Origin: Amycolatopsis sp. NBC_01488
GTDB lineage: Bacteria > Actinomycetota > Actinomycetes > Mycobacteriales > Pseudonocardiaceae
Assembly: GCF_036227105.1 (NCBI RefSeq)
Contig: NZ_CP109434.1
Location: 4,468,001 to 4,532,000, forward strand
Direction of reading: 5' to 3'
DNA: 64,000 bases
Shown here one piece after another: positions 26,383 through 36,168 of the stretch. The notes under the pieces are model-generated. The model did no database searches, was not told the DNA's origin, and saw only the letters and a program-made list of their open reading frames with translations. The first letter of the stretch is position 1, and every line of letters begins with the position of its first letter. A program made the position numbers and the translations under genes.

Positions 26383-28980
26383 ATGACCCGTTTCCCCGGC
26401 GTGGCGCCCGAGCTGGGCGACGCGCCCGTGCTCACCGTCTTCCGGCAGCTGGCCAGCTCGCCCAAGGGCCTCACCGAGACCGAGGCCGCGGACCGGCTGC
26501 TCGGCTACGGTGACAACCACCTCGATCCTGCCCGGGACGGCGTCCTCCGCCGGATCTGGGCCGCGGTGCGCAGCCCGTTCGTGGCGCTGCTGGCCGGACT
26601 GGGTGTGGTGTTCGCGGCGGTGGGGGATGTGCGCGGCGCGGTGACCGTGGCGATGATGGTCGTCGTGAGCGTGCTGCTGCGGTTGTGGCAGCGCACCCGC
26701 TCCGAGCGGGCGGTCGGCGCGGTGCGGGCGCGGGTCACCACGACGGTCACCGTGCGGCGGCGGGCCGGCGAGGGCTATCCCGCCACCGAGCGCGAGGTGC
26801 CCACGGCCGACCTGGTACCCGGGGACGTGGTGCTGCTCGGCCCCGGTGACGTCGTGCCGGCAGACATCCGGGTGGTCGCCGCTACGGACCTCGTCGTGGA
26901 CCAGTCGGCGCTGTCGGGCGAGGCGCTGCCGGTTGGGAAACGGCCGCCGGCGCCGCGGCCCCGGCGCAGGGCGCTGCCGCCGCAGCTGGTGGACATGCCC
27001 GCGCTCGGGTTCGCCGGGACGTCGGTGGTCGGCGGCAGTGCGACGGCCGTCGTGGTCGCCACCGGCGGCGCGACGTACTTCGGTTCGCTGGCCGCGCAGG
27101 CCACCGCGCCACGCGCGGAGTCGAGTTTCGAGGCCGGGGTCCGCCGCGTCGGCTGGACGCTGATCCGGTTCATGCTCGTGATGGTGCCGATCGTGCTCGT
27201 GGTCAACGGCACGGTGACCGGGAACTGGGCGCAGGCGTCGATGTTCGCGGTCGCGGTCGCCGTCGGCCTGACCCCGGAGATGCTGCCGGTGATCGTGACG
27301 ACCAACCTCGCCAGGGGTGCTTCGGCGCTGTCGCGGCAGCAGGTAATCGTCAAGCGGCTCGACGCGATCCAGGACCTCGCCGCGATGGACGTGCTGTGCG
27401 TGGACAAGACCGGCACGCTCACCGAGGACCGGGTGGCCTTCGCCCACAGCATCGACGCGGACGGGCGCCCGGACGGCGAAGCCGCCGAGTACGCCTACCT
27501 GGCCGTGCACTTTCAGACCGATCGGCACGACCGGCTGGACGAAGCGATCATCGAGCAGCTCGCCGGCGACGACGAGAACCTGCTGACCGACGCGCTGTTC
27601 ACCAAGGTCGGCGAGATCGGCTTCGACCACACCCGCCGCCGCGCCACGGTCGTCGTGCGCCGGGCGGGGGCGGACATCCTGGTCACGAAGGGAGATCCGG
27701 ACGAGATCCTGCCGCGCTGCACCCACGCCCGGCGCGCCGGGGAAGCCGTCGAGCTGAATACGGCGGCCCGCGGCGATCTCGCCGACCTGGTGCGGGCGTA
27801 CGCGGGACACGGGATGCGGATCCTGGCCGTGGCGGCCCGGCCGGCACCGGCGCGGCTGGGGGACTACACCGAGGACGACGAATCCGGGCTGGTGCTGGTC
27901 GGTTTCGTCGGCTTCGTCGACCCGGTCCGCGACGGGGCCGCCGCGGCCGTGGAAACGCTGGCGGCACACGGAATCCCGGTCAAGATCCTCACCGGCGACA
28001 ACCCGCACGTCGCCGCCCAGGTCGCCGAGCAGGTCGGCGTCCGGGTGGGGGATGTCGTCGTCGGCGGTGACGTCGAAGCGGCCGACGACGCCGATCTGCG
28101 CGCCCTGGTCGAACGCACGACGGTGTTCGCCAAGCTCGCCCCGGCGCACAAGGCCCGGATCGTGACCGCGCTGCGGGCGACGGGCCGGGTCGCCGGGTTC
28201 ATCGGCGACGGCGTCAACGACGTCGCCGCATTGCGGGTCGCCGACGTCGGCATCGCACCCGACACCGCCACCGACGCGGCGAAAGAGGCAGCCGACCTGG
28301 TGCTGCTGGAGCGCGACCTCGGAGTGCTCGCCCGTGGCGTCGTCGAGGGGCGCCGGACGCTGGGCAACACGCTCAAGTACGTCAACATCACGGCCAGCTC
28401 GAACTTCGGCACCGTGCTGACCGTCCTGGCGGCCAGCGCGTTCCTGCCCTTCCTGCCGATCCTGCCGATCCAGCTGGTCGTGGCGAACCTGCTCTACGAC
28501 GCCGCCCAGATCGCGCTGGCCTGGGACCGGATCGACCCGGAGTATCTGCGCGCGCCGCGCCGATGGGACGCGCGCGGGCTGACCCGATTCATGCTCGTGT
28601 TCGGCCCGGTCAGCTCGCTGTTCGATCTCTCGACGTTCGCGGTGCTGTGGTGGGTGTTCGGCGCGGGCTCGAACCCGCTGCTGTTCCAGACCGGCTGGTA
28701 CGTCGAGGGCCTGCTCTCGCAGCTGCTGGTCGTGCTGGTGCTGCGCGGCCGTGCCGCGCCCATGCGGGGCAGCAGGCCGGCCCGGGCGGTGGTCGCCGCG
28801 GCGGCGGGGGCCGGGCTGGGTGGGCTGCTGCTGCCGTTGTCGCCGCTGGCGGGGCCGCTGCGCCTGCACCCGCTGCCCGTGAGCTACCTGGGATGGCTGC
28901 TCCTCATGCTCGTGACCTATGCCGTGGCCGCCCAGCTGATCAAACGGTTGTACGCCCGTCGGCGTCCCGCCTGGTGGTAA
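26383..28980 (+). CDS. Mg-type (P-III B-like) P-type ATPase
   Basis: ATG at 26383 has AGGA upstream. The 865-aa product contains the A-domain SALSGEALPV (usually TGES; here SGEA), the membrane motif GLTPEMLPVIV typical of MgtA/MgtB, the phosphorylation site DKTGTLTED (about residue 340), TGDNPHVAAQ and the hinge GDGVNDVAAL (about 607). Six C-terminal hydrophobic segments follow. MgtA-type pumps import Mg2+ driven by ATP. Control by an ArsR-type sensor would be unusual for Mg and hints at Ni, Co or another divalent ion (inference). It is the first gene of a four-gene plus-strand unit. Confidence 0.9.
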   Translation: MTRFPGVAPELGDAPVLTVFRQLASSPKGLTETEAADRLLGYGDNHLDPARDGVLRRIWAAVRSPFVALLAGLGVVFAAVGDVRGAVTVAMMVVVSVLLRLWQRTRSERAVGAVRARVTTTVTVRRRAGEGYPATEREVPTADLVPGDVVLLGPGDVVPADIRVVAATDLVVDQSALSGEALPVGKRPPAPRPRRRALPPQLVDMPALGFAGTSVVGGSATAVVVATGGATYFGSLAAQATAPRAESSFEAGVRRVGWTLIRFMLVMVPIVLVVNGTVTGNWAQASMFAVAVAVGLTPEMLPVIVTTNLARGASALSRQQVIVKRLDAIQDLAAMDVLCVDKTGTLTEDRVAFAHSIDADGRPDGEAAEYAYLAVHFQTDRHDRLDEAIIEQLAGDDENLLTDALFTKVGEIGFDHTRRRATVVVRRAGADILVTKGDPDEILPRCTHARRAGEAVELNTAARGDLADLVRAYAGHGMRILAVAARPAPARLGDYTEDDESGLVLVGFVGFVDPVRDGAAAAVETLAAHGIPVKILTGDNPHVAAQVAEQVGVRVGDVVVGGDVEAADDADLRALVERTTVFAKLAPAHKARIVTALRATGRVAGFIGDGVNDVAALRVADVGIAPDTATDAAKEAADLVLLERDLGVLARGVVEGRRTLGNTLKYVNITASSNFGTVLTVLAASAFLPFLPILPIQLVVANLLYDAAQIALAWDRIDPEYLRAPRRWDARGLTRFMLVFGPVSSLFDLSTFAVLWWVFGAGSNPLLFQTGWYVEGLLSQLLVVLVLRGRAAPMRGSRPARAVVAAAAGAGLGGLLLPLSPLAGPLRLHPLPVSYLGWLLLMLVTYAVAAQLIKRLYARRRPAWW

Positions 28981-29016
28981 CCCCCTTCTTCCTGAGCTGA
29001 ACGAGAGTGAGCGCAG

Positions 29017-29736
29017 ATGACGACTGCGGACATGTTGCTGCGCCTTGCCGCCGGGGTCGGCCTGGGCACGATGATCGGTTTCGAGCGCCAGTACCGCGCG
29101 CGCATGGCGGGGCTGCGCACGAACGCCCTGGTCGCCGCCGGGGCGACGCTGTTCGTGCTGCTGTCCGCGCACGGGTTCACCGGCGCCGGCGCCGATCCGA
29201 CGCGGGTCGCGGCGCAGATCGTGTCCGGCATCGGGTTCCTCGGCGCCGGGGTGATCCTGCGTGAGGGCCTGACCGTGCGCGGGCTCAACACCGCCGCGAC
29301 GCTGTGGTGCTCGGCGGCGGTCGGGTCGCTGGCCGGCGCCGGGCTGTACCTGACCGCGGTGGCGGGCACGGCTGTAGTGGTGGCGGTGAACGTGGCGCTG
29401 CGGCCGCTGGGCCGCGTGGTTGACCGCCGCCCGGACACCCGCGGCGAAACGCCCGCCGTCTACACCTTCCGTGCAGTGACCCGCGACGACGCGGAAGCGC
29501 ACGTCCGCAACCTGCTCGTGCAGGCCTTGTCCCGCACGGACTTCGCCCTGCAGTCAATCGAAAGCGTCAACGCCGCCACGGTCGGCCAGGTCGAGGTGCG
29601 GGCCGCCCTGTCGGCCGAGCAGCGCGACGACAAACAGATGGAGTCGGCGGTCAGCCGGCTGTCCCTGGAGCCGTCCGTGACCAGCGTGCGCTGGCAGGTC
29701 ACCAATCCCGACCACGACGACGTCGAAGACAGGTGA
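29017..29736 (+). CDS. MgtC/SapB-family membrane protein
   Basis: The 239-aa product has the MgtC signatures GLGTMIGFERQYRARMAGLR and AQIVSGIGFLGAGVILREGL, TVRGLNTAATLWCSAAVGSL, about five membrane segments and a C-terminal ACT-like domain (YTFRAVTRDDAEAHVRNLLV). MgtC proteins support growth in low Mg and modulate phosphate and ATP-synthase physiology. It lies 36 bp after the P-type ATPase, an association also seen in enterobacterial mgtCB, which supports a Mg-related role. Confidence 0.9.
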   Translation: MTTADMLLRLAAGVGLGTMIGFERQYRARMAGLRTNALVAAGATLFVLLSAHGFTGAGADPTRVAAQIVSGIGFLGAGVILREGLTVRGLNTAATLWCSAAVGSLAGAGLYLTAVAGTAVVVAVNVALRPLGRVVDRRPDTRGETPAVYTFRAVTRDDAEAHVRNLLVQALSRTDFALQSIESVNAATVGQVEVRAALSAEQRDDKQMESAVSRLSLEPSVTSVRWQVTNPDHDDVEDR

Positions 29737-29740
29737 CCCC

Positions 29741-31480
29741 ATGGCCTTGCTCCGCACCTTCCCGACCAAGGGCGTCCTTACGCGGCCGCGGCGCACGATC
29801 GCCGACGTGGTCGTGTTCCTCGGCGCCGCCGCGCTGCTGTGGCTGCTCGTGCGCCTGGCGCACGGCGCCGCCGTTCCGTGGACCCCGGCGACCGCTCCGT
29901 CCACAGTGTCCACCGATCCGACCGAACTCCCGTTCTACGCTGGGCGTTCGCTGCTGCGGATGTTCCTCGCGCTGGCGGTGTCGGTGGTCTTCACCTTCGT
30001 GTACGCCACCGCCGCTGCCCGGCTGCGGCGCGCCGAGAAGGTCCTGATTCCGCTGCTGGACATCCTACAGTCGGTGCCGATCCTGGGGTTCCTGTCGGTG
30101 ACGATCACCGGGTTCATCGCGCTGTTCCCCGGCTCGGAGCTGGGGCTGGAGTGCGCGTCGGTCTTCGCGATCTTCACCTCGCAGGCCTGGAACCTGACGT
30201 TTGCCTTCTACCATTCGCTGACTACCCAGCCACGTGAGCTGGACGAAGCCGCCCGCGACCTGAGGTTGTCGCGCTGGCAGCGGTTCTGGCGGGTGGACGT
30301 GCCGAGCGGAATGATCCCGCTGGTCTGGAACGGGATGATGAGCTTCGGCGGCGGCTGGTTCTTCCTCACCGCGTCCGAGGCCCTCAGCGTCAACAACCAC
30401 CAGTTCGCCCTGCCGGGGATCGGCGCCTACGTCGCCGCGGCCGGCGACGAGGGTGACTTGGGCAAGGTGCTGCTGGCGATCGCGGTGATGATCGTCATGG
30501 TGGTTGGGGTGAACGTGCTGTTCTGGCGCCCGCTCACCGCATGGTCGGAACGGTTCCGCATCGAGCAGTCCGAAGCCGCCGAAGCGCCCCGCAGCCTCAC
30601 CCTCGGCCTGCTGCGCCGCTCCCGCCTCCCGGCGCTGCTCGGCCGGGTCTTCGGGCCGCTGGTGTTCCCGCTCGACCGTGCGCTGGCCGTCTTCGGGATC
30701 GCCGAATACCCACTGCGGACCTCGGCGGTGCGCCGCCGCGCAGGAGACGTCGTGTTCGCGGTCGCGGTCCTCGCCCTGATCACCTATGGGCTCGTGCGCG
30801 CGGTCGTGTTCGTCGGGGACACGACCGGGTTCGCCGAAGTCGGGCATGCGCTGCTGCTCGGGCTGGTCACCTTCGGCCGGGTGCTCATCCTGGTCGCGGT
30901 CGCCACCATCGTGTGGGTGCCGGTCGGGGTCTGGATCGGGCTCGACCCCCGCGTGTCGCGGCTGGCCCAGCCGGTGGTGCAGGTGCTCGCTAGCTTCCCG
31001 GCGAACTTCCTGTTCCCGCTCATCACAGCGGTCCTGGTGGCCACCGGGATCTCCCTGAACTGGGGCGGCATCCTGCTCATGTCGCTCGGCGCGCAGTGGT
31101 ACATCCTGTTCAACGTCATCGCCGGTGCCTCCGCGATCCCCAATGACCTGCGCGAAGCCGCAGCGAACCTGCGGCTGCCGCGGACACTGTGGTGGCGCAA
31201 GCTGATCCTGCCCGCGATCTTCCCCAGCTACGTCACCGGCGGGATCACCGCGGCCGGCGGCGCGTGGAACGCCTCCATCGTCGCCGAAGTCGTCTCCTAC
31301 CACGGGCTCACCCTCACCGCGACCGGTCTCGGCGCCTACATCAAGGACGCCACCAGCACCGGCGACGCCGGGCACATCCTCATCGGCGTGACCGTGATGA
31401 GCCTCTACGTCGTCGGCCTCAACCGGCTGTTCTGGCGCCGCCTCTACACCCTCGCCGAACGCCGCTTCTCCCTGTCCTGA
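29741..31480 (+). CDS. Fused two-domain ABC transporter permease (nitrate/sulfonate type)
   Basis: The 579-aa protein has two BPD_transp_1 halves. The first has LLDILQSVPILGFLSVTITG and the EAA-like loop ELDEAARDLRLSRWQRFWRV. The second has VVQVLASFPANFLFPLITAV and DLREAAANLRLPRTLWWRKL. Each half carries five to six helices. It starts 4 bp after the MgtC stop. The fusion of both permease halves is typical of the subgroup that pairs with an AAA-associated-domain ATPase, here the next gene. Confidence 0.9.
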   Translation: MALLRTFPTKGVLTRPRRTIADVVVFLGAAALLWLLVRLAHGAAVPWTPATAPSTVSTDPTELPFYAGRSLLRMFLALAVSVVFTFVYATAAARLRRAEKVLIPLLDILQSVPILGFLSVTITGFIALFPGSELGLECASVFAIFTSQAWNLTFAFYHSLTTQPRELDEAARDLRLSRWQRFWRVDVPSGMIPLVWNGMMSFGGGWFFLTASEALSVNNHQFALPGIGAYVAAAGDEGDLGKVLLAIAVMIVMVVGVNVLFWRPLTAWSERFRIEQSEAAEAPRSLTLGLLRRSRLPALLGRVFGPLVFPLDRALAVFGIAEYPLRTSAVRRRAGDVVFAVAVLALITYGLVRAVVFVGDTTGFAEVGHALLLGLVTFGRVLILVAVATIVWVPVGVWIGLDPRVSRLAQPVVQVLASFPANFLFPLITAVLVATGISLNWGGILLMSLGAQWYILFNVIAGASAIPNDLREAAANLRLPRTLWWRKLILPAIFPSYVTGGITAAGGAWNASIVAEVVSYHGLTLTATGLGAYIKDATSTGDAGHILIGVTVMSLYVVGLNRLFWRRLYTLAERRFSLS

Positions 31481-31492
31481 AACGAGGTTCCC

Positions 31493-32830
31493 GTGTCCCG
31501 TCCCGAAGTGCTCGTCTCCGTCGAGCAGGTCAGCAAGAGCTTCACCGGCGCCGAGGGCGACGAACTGCGCGTGCTCGACGACATCGCCCTGGACCTACGC
31601 GCCGGCGAGATCGTCGCGCTGCTGGGCCGCTCCGGCTCCGGCAAGTCGACCCTGCTGCGCATCATCGCCGGCCTGATCGGCCCGACCACCGGCCGCGTCC
31701 GCTACCGCGGCACCGAGCTCAACGGCGCCAACCCCGGCACCGCCATGGTGTTCCAGACCTTCGCCCTCATGCCCTGGCTGACCGTGCAGGACAACGTCGA
31801 ACTCGGCCTCGCCGCCCAGAACGTCGCCCCGGCGCAGCGGCGTGAACGAGCGCTCAAGGCCATCGACATGATCGGCCTCGACGGGTTCGAATCCGCCTAC
31901 CCCAAGGAACTCTCCGGCGGCATGCGCCAGCGCGTCGGCTTCGCCCGCGCCCTGGTGCTCCAACCCGACCTGCTGCTGATGGACGAGCCGTTCTCCGCCC
32001 TCGACGTCCTCACCGCCGAAAACCTCCGCGGCGAACTCATGAGCCTCTGGCACCGGGACAGCTTCCCGACCAAGGGCATCTGCATCGTCACCCACAACAT
32101 CGAAGAAGCCGTCCTGCTCGCCGACCGCATCCTGGTCCTCGGCGCCAACCCAGGCCACATCCGCGCCGAGATCACCGTCGACCTCGCCCGCCCCCGCAGC
32201 CGCAAGACACCGGCCTTCGAAATGCTCGTCGACCAGCTCTACGACCTTCTCACCGGCCGCGAACCCGGCGTCACCGAACCTGAGCCCACCCAGGCCACGC
32301 CCACCGCGCGGCCGCTGCCGGCAGTGTCGGTCGGCGGTCTCGCCGGCCTCGTCGAGATCGTCCACGCCCGCGGCGGCCGCGCCGACCTGCCCGACATGGC
32401 CGCCGACCTCAGCTTCGAAGTCGATGACCTGCTCCCGCTCGTCGACGCCGCCGCCATGCTCGACTTCCTCTTCGTCGCCGGCGGCGACCTGCACCTCACC
32501 CCGACCGGCAGCCTGTTCACCACTGCCGACATCCAGGACAGCAAGAAGGTCTTCGCCGAGCAGGCCCGGCACCGCGCGCCCCTCGTGCGGACAATCGTCA
32601 CAGCACTCGCCGCCAGTACCGGCGGCACCTTGCGCGCTGGGTTCTTCCTCGACCTGCTTCGCCGCGGCTTCTCCACCGACGACGCCCAGCAGCAACTCGA
32701 CACCGCCATCGACTGGGGCCGCTACGCCGAACTGTTCGACTACGACACCGACACCGGCCAGATCACCCTCGACCCCGGCCGCCGGTCGGCGGCCGATCCG
32801 GACGTCGGCCGGTCGCCGTCGCAAGGTTAG
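31493..32830 (+). CDS. ABC transporter ATPase with AAA-associated C-terminal domain
   Basis: The product is 445 aa. Walker A GRSGSGKST (about residue 44), Q-loop VFQTFALMPW, signature LSGGMRQRVGFARAL (about 140), Walker B LLLMDEPFSALD and H-loop VTHNIEEAV are all intact. Residues about 285-440 form an AAA-associated domain (LVEIVHARGGRADLPDMAAD, LRAGFFLDLLRRGFSTDDAQ). No substrate-binding protein gene is adjacent, so the substrate cannot be inferred from one. It is the last gene of the metal operon. Confidence 0.9.
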   Translation: MSRPEVLVSVEQVSKSFTGAEGDELRVLDDIALDLRAGEIVALLGRSGSGKSTLLRIIAGLIGPTTGRVRYRGTELNGANPGTAMVFQTFALMPWLTVQDNVELGLAAQNVAPAQRRERALKAIDMIGLDGFESAYPKELSGGMRQRVGFARALVLQPDLLLMDEPFSALDVLTAENLRGELMSLWHRDSFPTKGICIVTHNIEEAVLLADRILVLGANPGHIRAEITVDLARPRSRKTPAFEMLVDQLYDLLTGREPGVTEPEPTQATPTARPLPAVSVGGLAGLVEIVHARGGRADLPDMAADLSFEVDDLLPLVDAAAMLDFLFVAGGDLHLTPTGSLFTTADIQDSKKVFAEQARHRAPLVRTIVTALAASTGGTLRAGFFLDLLRRGFSTDDAQQQLDTAIDWGRYAELFDYDTDTGQITLDPGRRSAADPDVGRSPSQG

Positions 32831-32952
32831 CCGATGGTTGTGGCAAGGCAAATTATCTCGTATGAAAGAATCCGGCAGACTCGGCAAACGGCGGAATAAG
32901 GGAACTCTCGGGGCGTGGATCGGCCGATGTGGCCGTGTGCCAGGATTCCGCC

Positions 32953-33756
32953 ATGACAACTGGGCAGCTCCGGCTCGACGATTCCCCGGCGGCACCGCGC
33001 CGGGTGGCCGCCAAGGTTCCGGAAGTGACGGTGTACTTCTGGATCGTCAAGGTCCTCACCACGGGCATGGGCGAGACCACATCGGACTTCCTGGCCCACC
33101 TGATGGACCCGGTGATCGCCGTCGGTATCGCCGGTGCGGGTCTGGTGATCGCGCTGGTCGCGCAGTTCCGGGCCCGGGCCTACGTCGCCTGGTTGTATTG
33201 GCTGGCTGTCGTGCTGGTGAGTGTCTTCGGCACCATGGCGGCCGATGTCCTGCATGTCGGTTTCGGTATTCCTTACGCCGTTTCAACGGTGTTCTTCGCT
33301 GTCGCGCTGGCCGCGGTTTTCGGGGTCTGGTATGCGACCGAGAAGACGCTGGCGATCCACAGCATCACCACGTTCCGCCGGGAACTGTTCTACTGGCTCG
33401 CGGTCGTCACCACCTTCGCGCTCGGCACGGCGGCGGGCGACCTCACGGCGACGACGCTGCACCTGGGGTATCTCGGCTCGGGGATGGCCTTCGCGGTGCT
33501 GATCGCCCTGCCGCCGCTGGCGCGTCGATGGCTCGGGCTGAACGCCGTCTTCGCTTTCTGGTTCGCCTACGTCCTGACCCGCCCGCTGGGCGCGTCGTTC
33601 GCGGACTGGATGGGCGTCCCCGCCGGCCGCGGCGGACTCGACCTCGGCACCGGGCCGGTCAGTCTCGCTCTGCTGGTCGCGATTCTCGCGTTCGTCGGGT
33701 ATCTCTCGGTCACCCGTAGGGACGTCACGCGCCTCGGCGCGGGTGAAACTCGCTGA
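32953..33756 (+). CDS. COG4705-type multi-pass membrane protein
   Basis: The ATG at 32953 is preferred over an in-frame ATG at 32929. The 267-aa product has about eight helices arranged as repeats containing KVLTTGMGETTSDFLAH and TTFALGTAAGDLTATTLHLG; such G-E/D-T motifs are characteristic of this uncharacterised family. A final polar tail follows. The function is unknown, possibly transport. It has its own 122-bp upstream region and is probably not part of the preceding operon. Confidence 0.75.
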   Translation: MTTGQLRLDDSPAAPRRVAAKVPEVTVYFWIVKVLTTGMGETTSDFLAHLMDPVIAVGIAGAGLVIALVAQFRARAYVAWLYWLAVVLVSVFGTMAADVLHVGFGIPYAVSTVFFAVALAAVFGVWYATEKTLAIHSITTFRRELFYWLAVVTTFALGTAAGDLTATTLHLGYLGSGMAFAVLIALPPLARRWLGLNAVFAFWFAYVLTRPLGASFADWMGVPAGRGGLDLGTGPVSLALLVAILAFVGYLSVTRRDVTRLGAGETR

Positions 33757-33999
33757 CGTGCACGTCACCTCGTCAAGCGTTGTGGTGACAGCCAACCAAG
33801 CCCTCAACCGCCACCGGTCAGGCCGCCGGACCCGGTGACGCTGCCGGCAGTCGTGCCACCGACGTCGCGTGCGGCGCGACTGTCCCTGGGCTGTTCGACA
33901 CCGACATCCCGTCTCCGTTGGGGAGAACGCTGTGGCCCGAGCCGTGGCCGTGCCATCCTGGATTGTCGCCAAGAGTCCGCGGGCAGGATGGAGGTCGCC

Positions 34000-34536
34000 G
34001 TGCGAGGTTTCTCCGTTGTGCTCGCCGTCGGGGTTGTGATCGCTGCCGTGGCCGGATGCTCGTCGCCGCCCGCGGCGCCGCAACGGCTCTCGCCGTCGAT
34101 CCCCGGCGATCCGCTGGACCTGACTGGCTTCGTTGCCCAGCCGTGCGGATTGGTGAACGCGCAACAGCTCGCACGCTATTACATCGCCGCCCCCGCTACG
34201 ACGAAGCTGCCGTGGTGCGTCTGGGTACCTGCGGATACGACCGGCCTGACCTACCAGGCGTCGGTCGACACCAGCAGCGGCGGCCTCGAGTCCCTCTACG
34301 AGCACCGGACCACAGTGGGCGGCTTCGATCCGGCTGACGTGCACAGCTACCCCGCCATCCACCGCGACGCCCGCGGCGGCCACTGCACCGTTCAAGTCGG
34401 CGTCGCCGACGACACCCTGCTGTCCGTCACCATCGACGCCACGAACCCCAAGCTGTCGGTGCACCAGGACCCGTGCGCCGAGGCCGATCGGTTCGCCGGA
34501 TCCATCATCGGCTACCAAGGGCACCGCGCTCCCTGA
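34000..34536 (+). CDS. DUF3558-family lipoprotein
   Basis: GTG at 34000 has an ideal GGAGG 5 nt upstream. The 178-aa product has a lipobox (VVIAAVAGCSSPP) and the DUF3558 pattern with paired cysteines (PCGLVNAQQLARY, PWCVWVP, GHCTVQVGVADDTLLSV). These are actinobacterial cell-surface proteins of unknown role. From 33757 to 33999 only a promoter region is seen. Confidence 0.85.
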   Translation: MRGFSVVLAVGVVIAAVAGCSSPPAAPQRLSPSIPGDPLDLTGFVAQPCGLVNAQQLARYYIAAPATTKLPWCVWVPADTTGLTYQASVDTSSGGLESLYEHRTTVGGFDPADVHSYPAIHRDARGGHCTVQVGVADDTLLSVTIDATNPKLSVHQDPCAEADRFAGSIIGYQGHRAP

Positions 34537-34730
34537 CCACGTCTCACGAAGGTCCGGCGCCGATTCTCACCGTCCCCACAGGAAGCCGGGAGCATCGCGG
34601 TGTCCGCTCTTGTCCGATTCTCCGGTGTGAGGGCAAATCACCGACTATTCCCTACTGAGGTAGGTGGTGACCCAGGGGGTGCTCCGGCGACGCTGGGGAT
34701 GTCCCCGTCCGGTTCACCTGGGAGTGCCTC

Positions 34731-35564
34731 ATGACCACGTCCCTGCCCAGAATCCTGTTCATCGCCGGAATCGCCGCGGCCTCGGTGTTGGCCTTGGGCG
34801 CACCGGCGTCGGCGGCGCCGAGCGCAGCGATGCTCGCCTCCGCGAAAGCCGCCCTCGACCGCGTCCACGACGTCCCCAACACCGCGTGGGGCATCGACCC
34901 CACCACACGCCAGGTCGTCGTCACGATTTCCGACGCCGCACAGGGCGCCGGGATGGCGAGGTTGCGAGACGCGATCGCGTCGCTCGGCTCCGCGGTGCGG
35001 GTCAAGCACACCGCGAAGCCGCTGACGACGCAGGTCTACGACGGCGACGAGATCAGCACCGGTTCGATCATCTGCTCGGCCGGGTTCAACGTCACCAGCG
35101 GCGGCCAGCAGTACATCATCACCGCGGGACATTGCACCCAGGGTGGACCGTCCTGGCAGGGGATCGGCCCTTCGGTCGATTCGAGCTTTCCGGGCACCGA
35201 CTACGGCCTGATCCGCAACGACTCCGGGGACGGCCCCGGTGCGGTCGACCTCTACGACGGCACCACCCAGCCCATCACCCAGGCCGGCGACGCCTACGTC
35301 GGTGAGCAGGTCTGCAAGAGCGGCCGCACCACCGGCCTGACCTGCGGCACGGTCACCGCGCTGGACCAGACGGTCAACTACGGCAACGGCGACGTCGTCT
35401 ACGGCCTGATCGAGACGAACGTCTACTCCGACCACGGCGACAGCGGCGGTGCCCTGTTCGACGGCAGCACGGCGCTGGGCACCGTGTCCGGCGGCGACAG
35501 CACCACCGACTACTTCCAGCCGGTCACCGCGGCCCTGAACGCCTACGGCGTCGGCCTCGCCTGA
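34731..35564 (+). CDS. Secreted S1-family serine protease (alpha-lytic type)
   Basis: The 277-aa precursor has a signal peptide (ILFIAGIAAASVLALGAPAS), a short pro-region and a chymotrypsin-like domain. The triad is visible: His in QYIITAGHC (about 132), Asp in GTDYGLI (about 157), Ser in HGDSGGALF (about 238). Cysteine pairs (ICSAG..GHC and VCKSG..LTCG) match the streptogrisin-like family. ATG at 34731 follows CTGGGAGTG. Confidence 0.9.
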   Translation: MTTSLPRILFIAGIAAASVLALGAPASAAPSAAMLASAKAALDRVHDVPNTAWGIDPTTRQVVVTISDAAQGAGMARLRDAIASLGSAVRVKHTAKPLTTQVYDGDEISTGSIICSAGFNVTSGGQQYIITAGHCTQGGPSWQGIGPSVDSSFPGTDYGLIRNDSGDGPGAVDLYDGTTQPITQAGDAYVGEQVCKSGRTTGLTCGTVTALDQTVNYGNGDVVYGLIETNVYSDHGDSGGALFDGSTALGTVSGGDSTTDYFQPVTAALNAYGVGLA

Positions 35565-35700
35565 TCTCCTCATCCGCGCCACGTTCGTCGCGCCAACTGA
35601 AGTTCATTCACATTTGGCGACGATGTCCTGGTCTGATTGCGGACAGAAAACGCTCATCGTCGAGGTTGACCCCCACCATCAACTTCTCTTGGGAGGATCT

Positions 35701-36117
35701 GTGCAGGCTCGGCAACGTTCCCGACGGTCGTGGGCACAGCGGCTCGGCGTCACGGCCGGTGTCATCGTGTCGGCGCTGGGCATCTCGGCGGGCACCACGC
35801 CGGCGAACGCGTCCACTTTCGACTCGTGCACCATCTCCGGCTGCTCTGCCGCTCGGTCGGCCAATTCGGTCTGGGAGTCCGATGGCTATCCGGGCAGCCG
35901 GGGCTGGTACGACTGGCCGAACGGGCAGTGCAACTTCGCCGGCGGGACCTACTACAACAACGACGGGCAGTTGCCCAGTGGTGACTCGTTCCAGGAGTAC
36001 GACGTCTACCCGCGGACGTGCGGGGCGCACCGGGACGCCTACCGGATCGTGGTCGACCTGAACACCGGCGAGGTCTGGTACTCGCCCGACCACTACAGCG
36101 ACTTCTATCACCTGTAA
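35701..36117 (+). CDS. Secreted guanyl-specific ribonuclease (RNase N1/T1-like)
   Basis: GTG at 35701 has GGGAGGA 5 nt upstream. The 138-aa precursor has a signal peptide (GVTAGVIVSALGISAGTTPA). The C-terminal half has SFQEYDVYPR (candidate catalytic Glu), DAYRIVVDLNTGEVWYS (candidate Arg) and PDHYSDFYHL (catalytic His and the conserved end). This is the RNase Sa/barnase-type pattern, cleaving RNA after G. No barstar-like inhibitor gene is adjacent. A terminator follows. Confidence 0.75.
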   Translation: MQARQRSRRSWAQRLGVTAGVIVSALGISAGTTPANASTFDSCTISGCSAARSANSVWESDGYPGSRGWYDWPNGQCNFAGGTYYNNDGQLPSGDSFQEYDVYPRTCGAHRDAYRIVVDLNTGEVWYSPDHYSDFYHL

Positions 36118-36125
36118 CGAGTTCC

Positions 36126-36168
36126 GGTCCGCGCCGCCTTCCCGAAGGACGGCGGCGCGGACCTGTCT
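36126..36168 (+). terminator. Strong terminator hairpin after the ribonuclease
   Basis: Perfect 13-bp arms GGTCCGCGCCGCC and GGCGGCGCGGACC with a 12-nt loop are followed by TGTCTT, 9 bp after the stop. Confidence 0.75.

Noticed and set aside
26101-29502. A 1133-codon open frame antisense to the P-type ATPase and MgtC genes
   Set aside because: Extremely Arg/Gly/Pro/His-rich with no domains. It is a GC-skew shadow of the real plus-strand genes, which have clear motifs.
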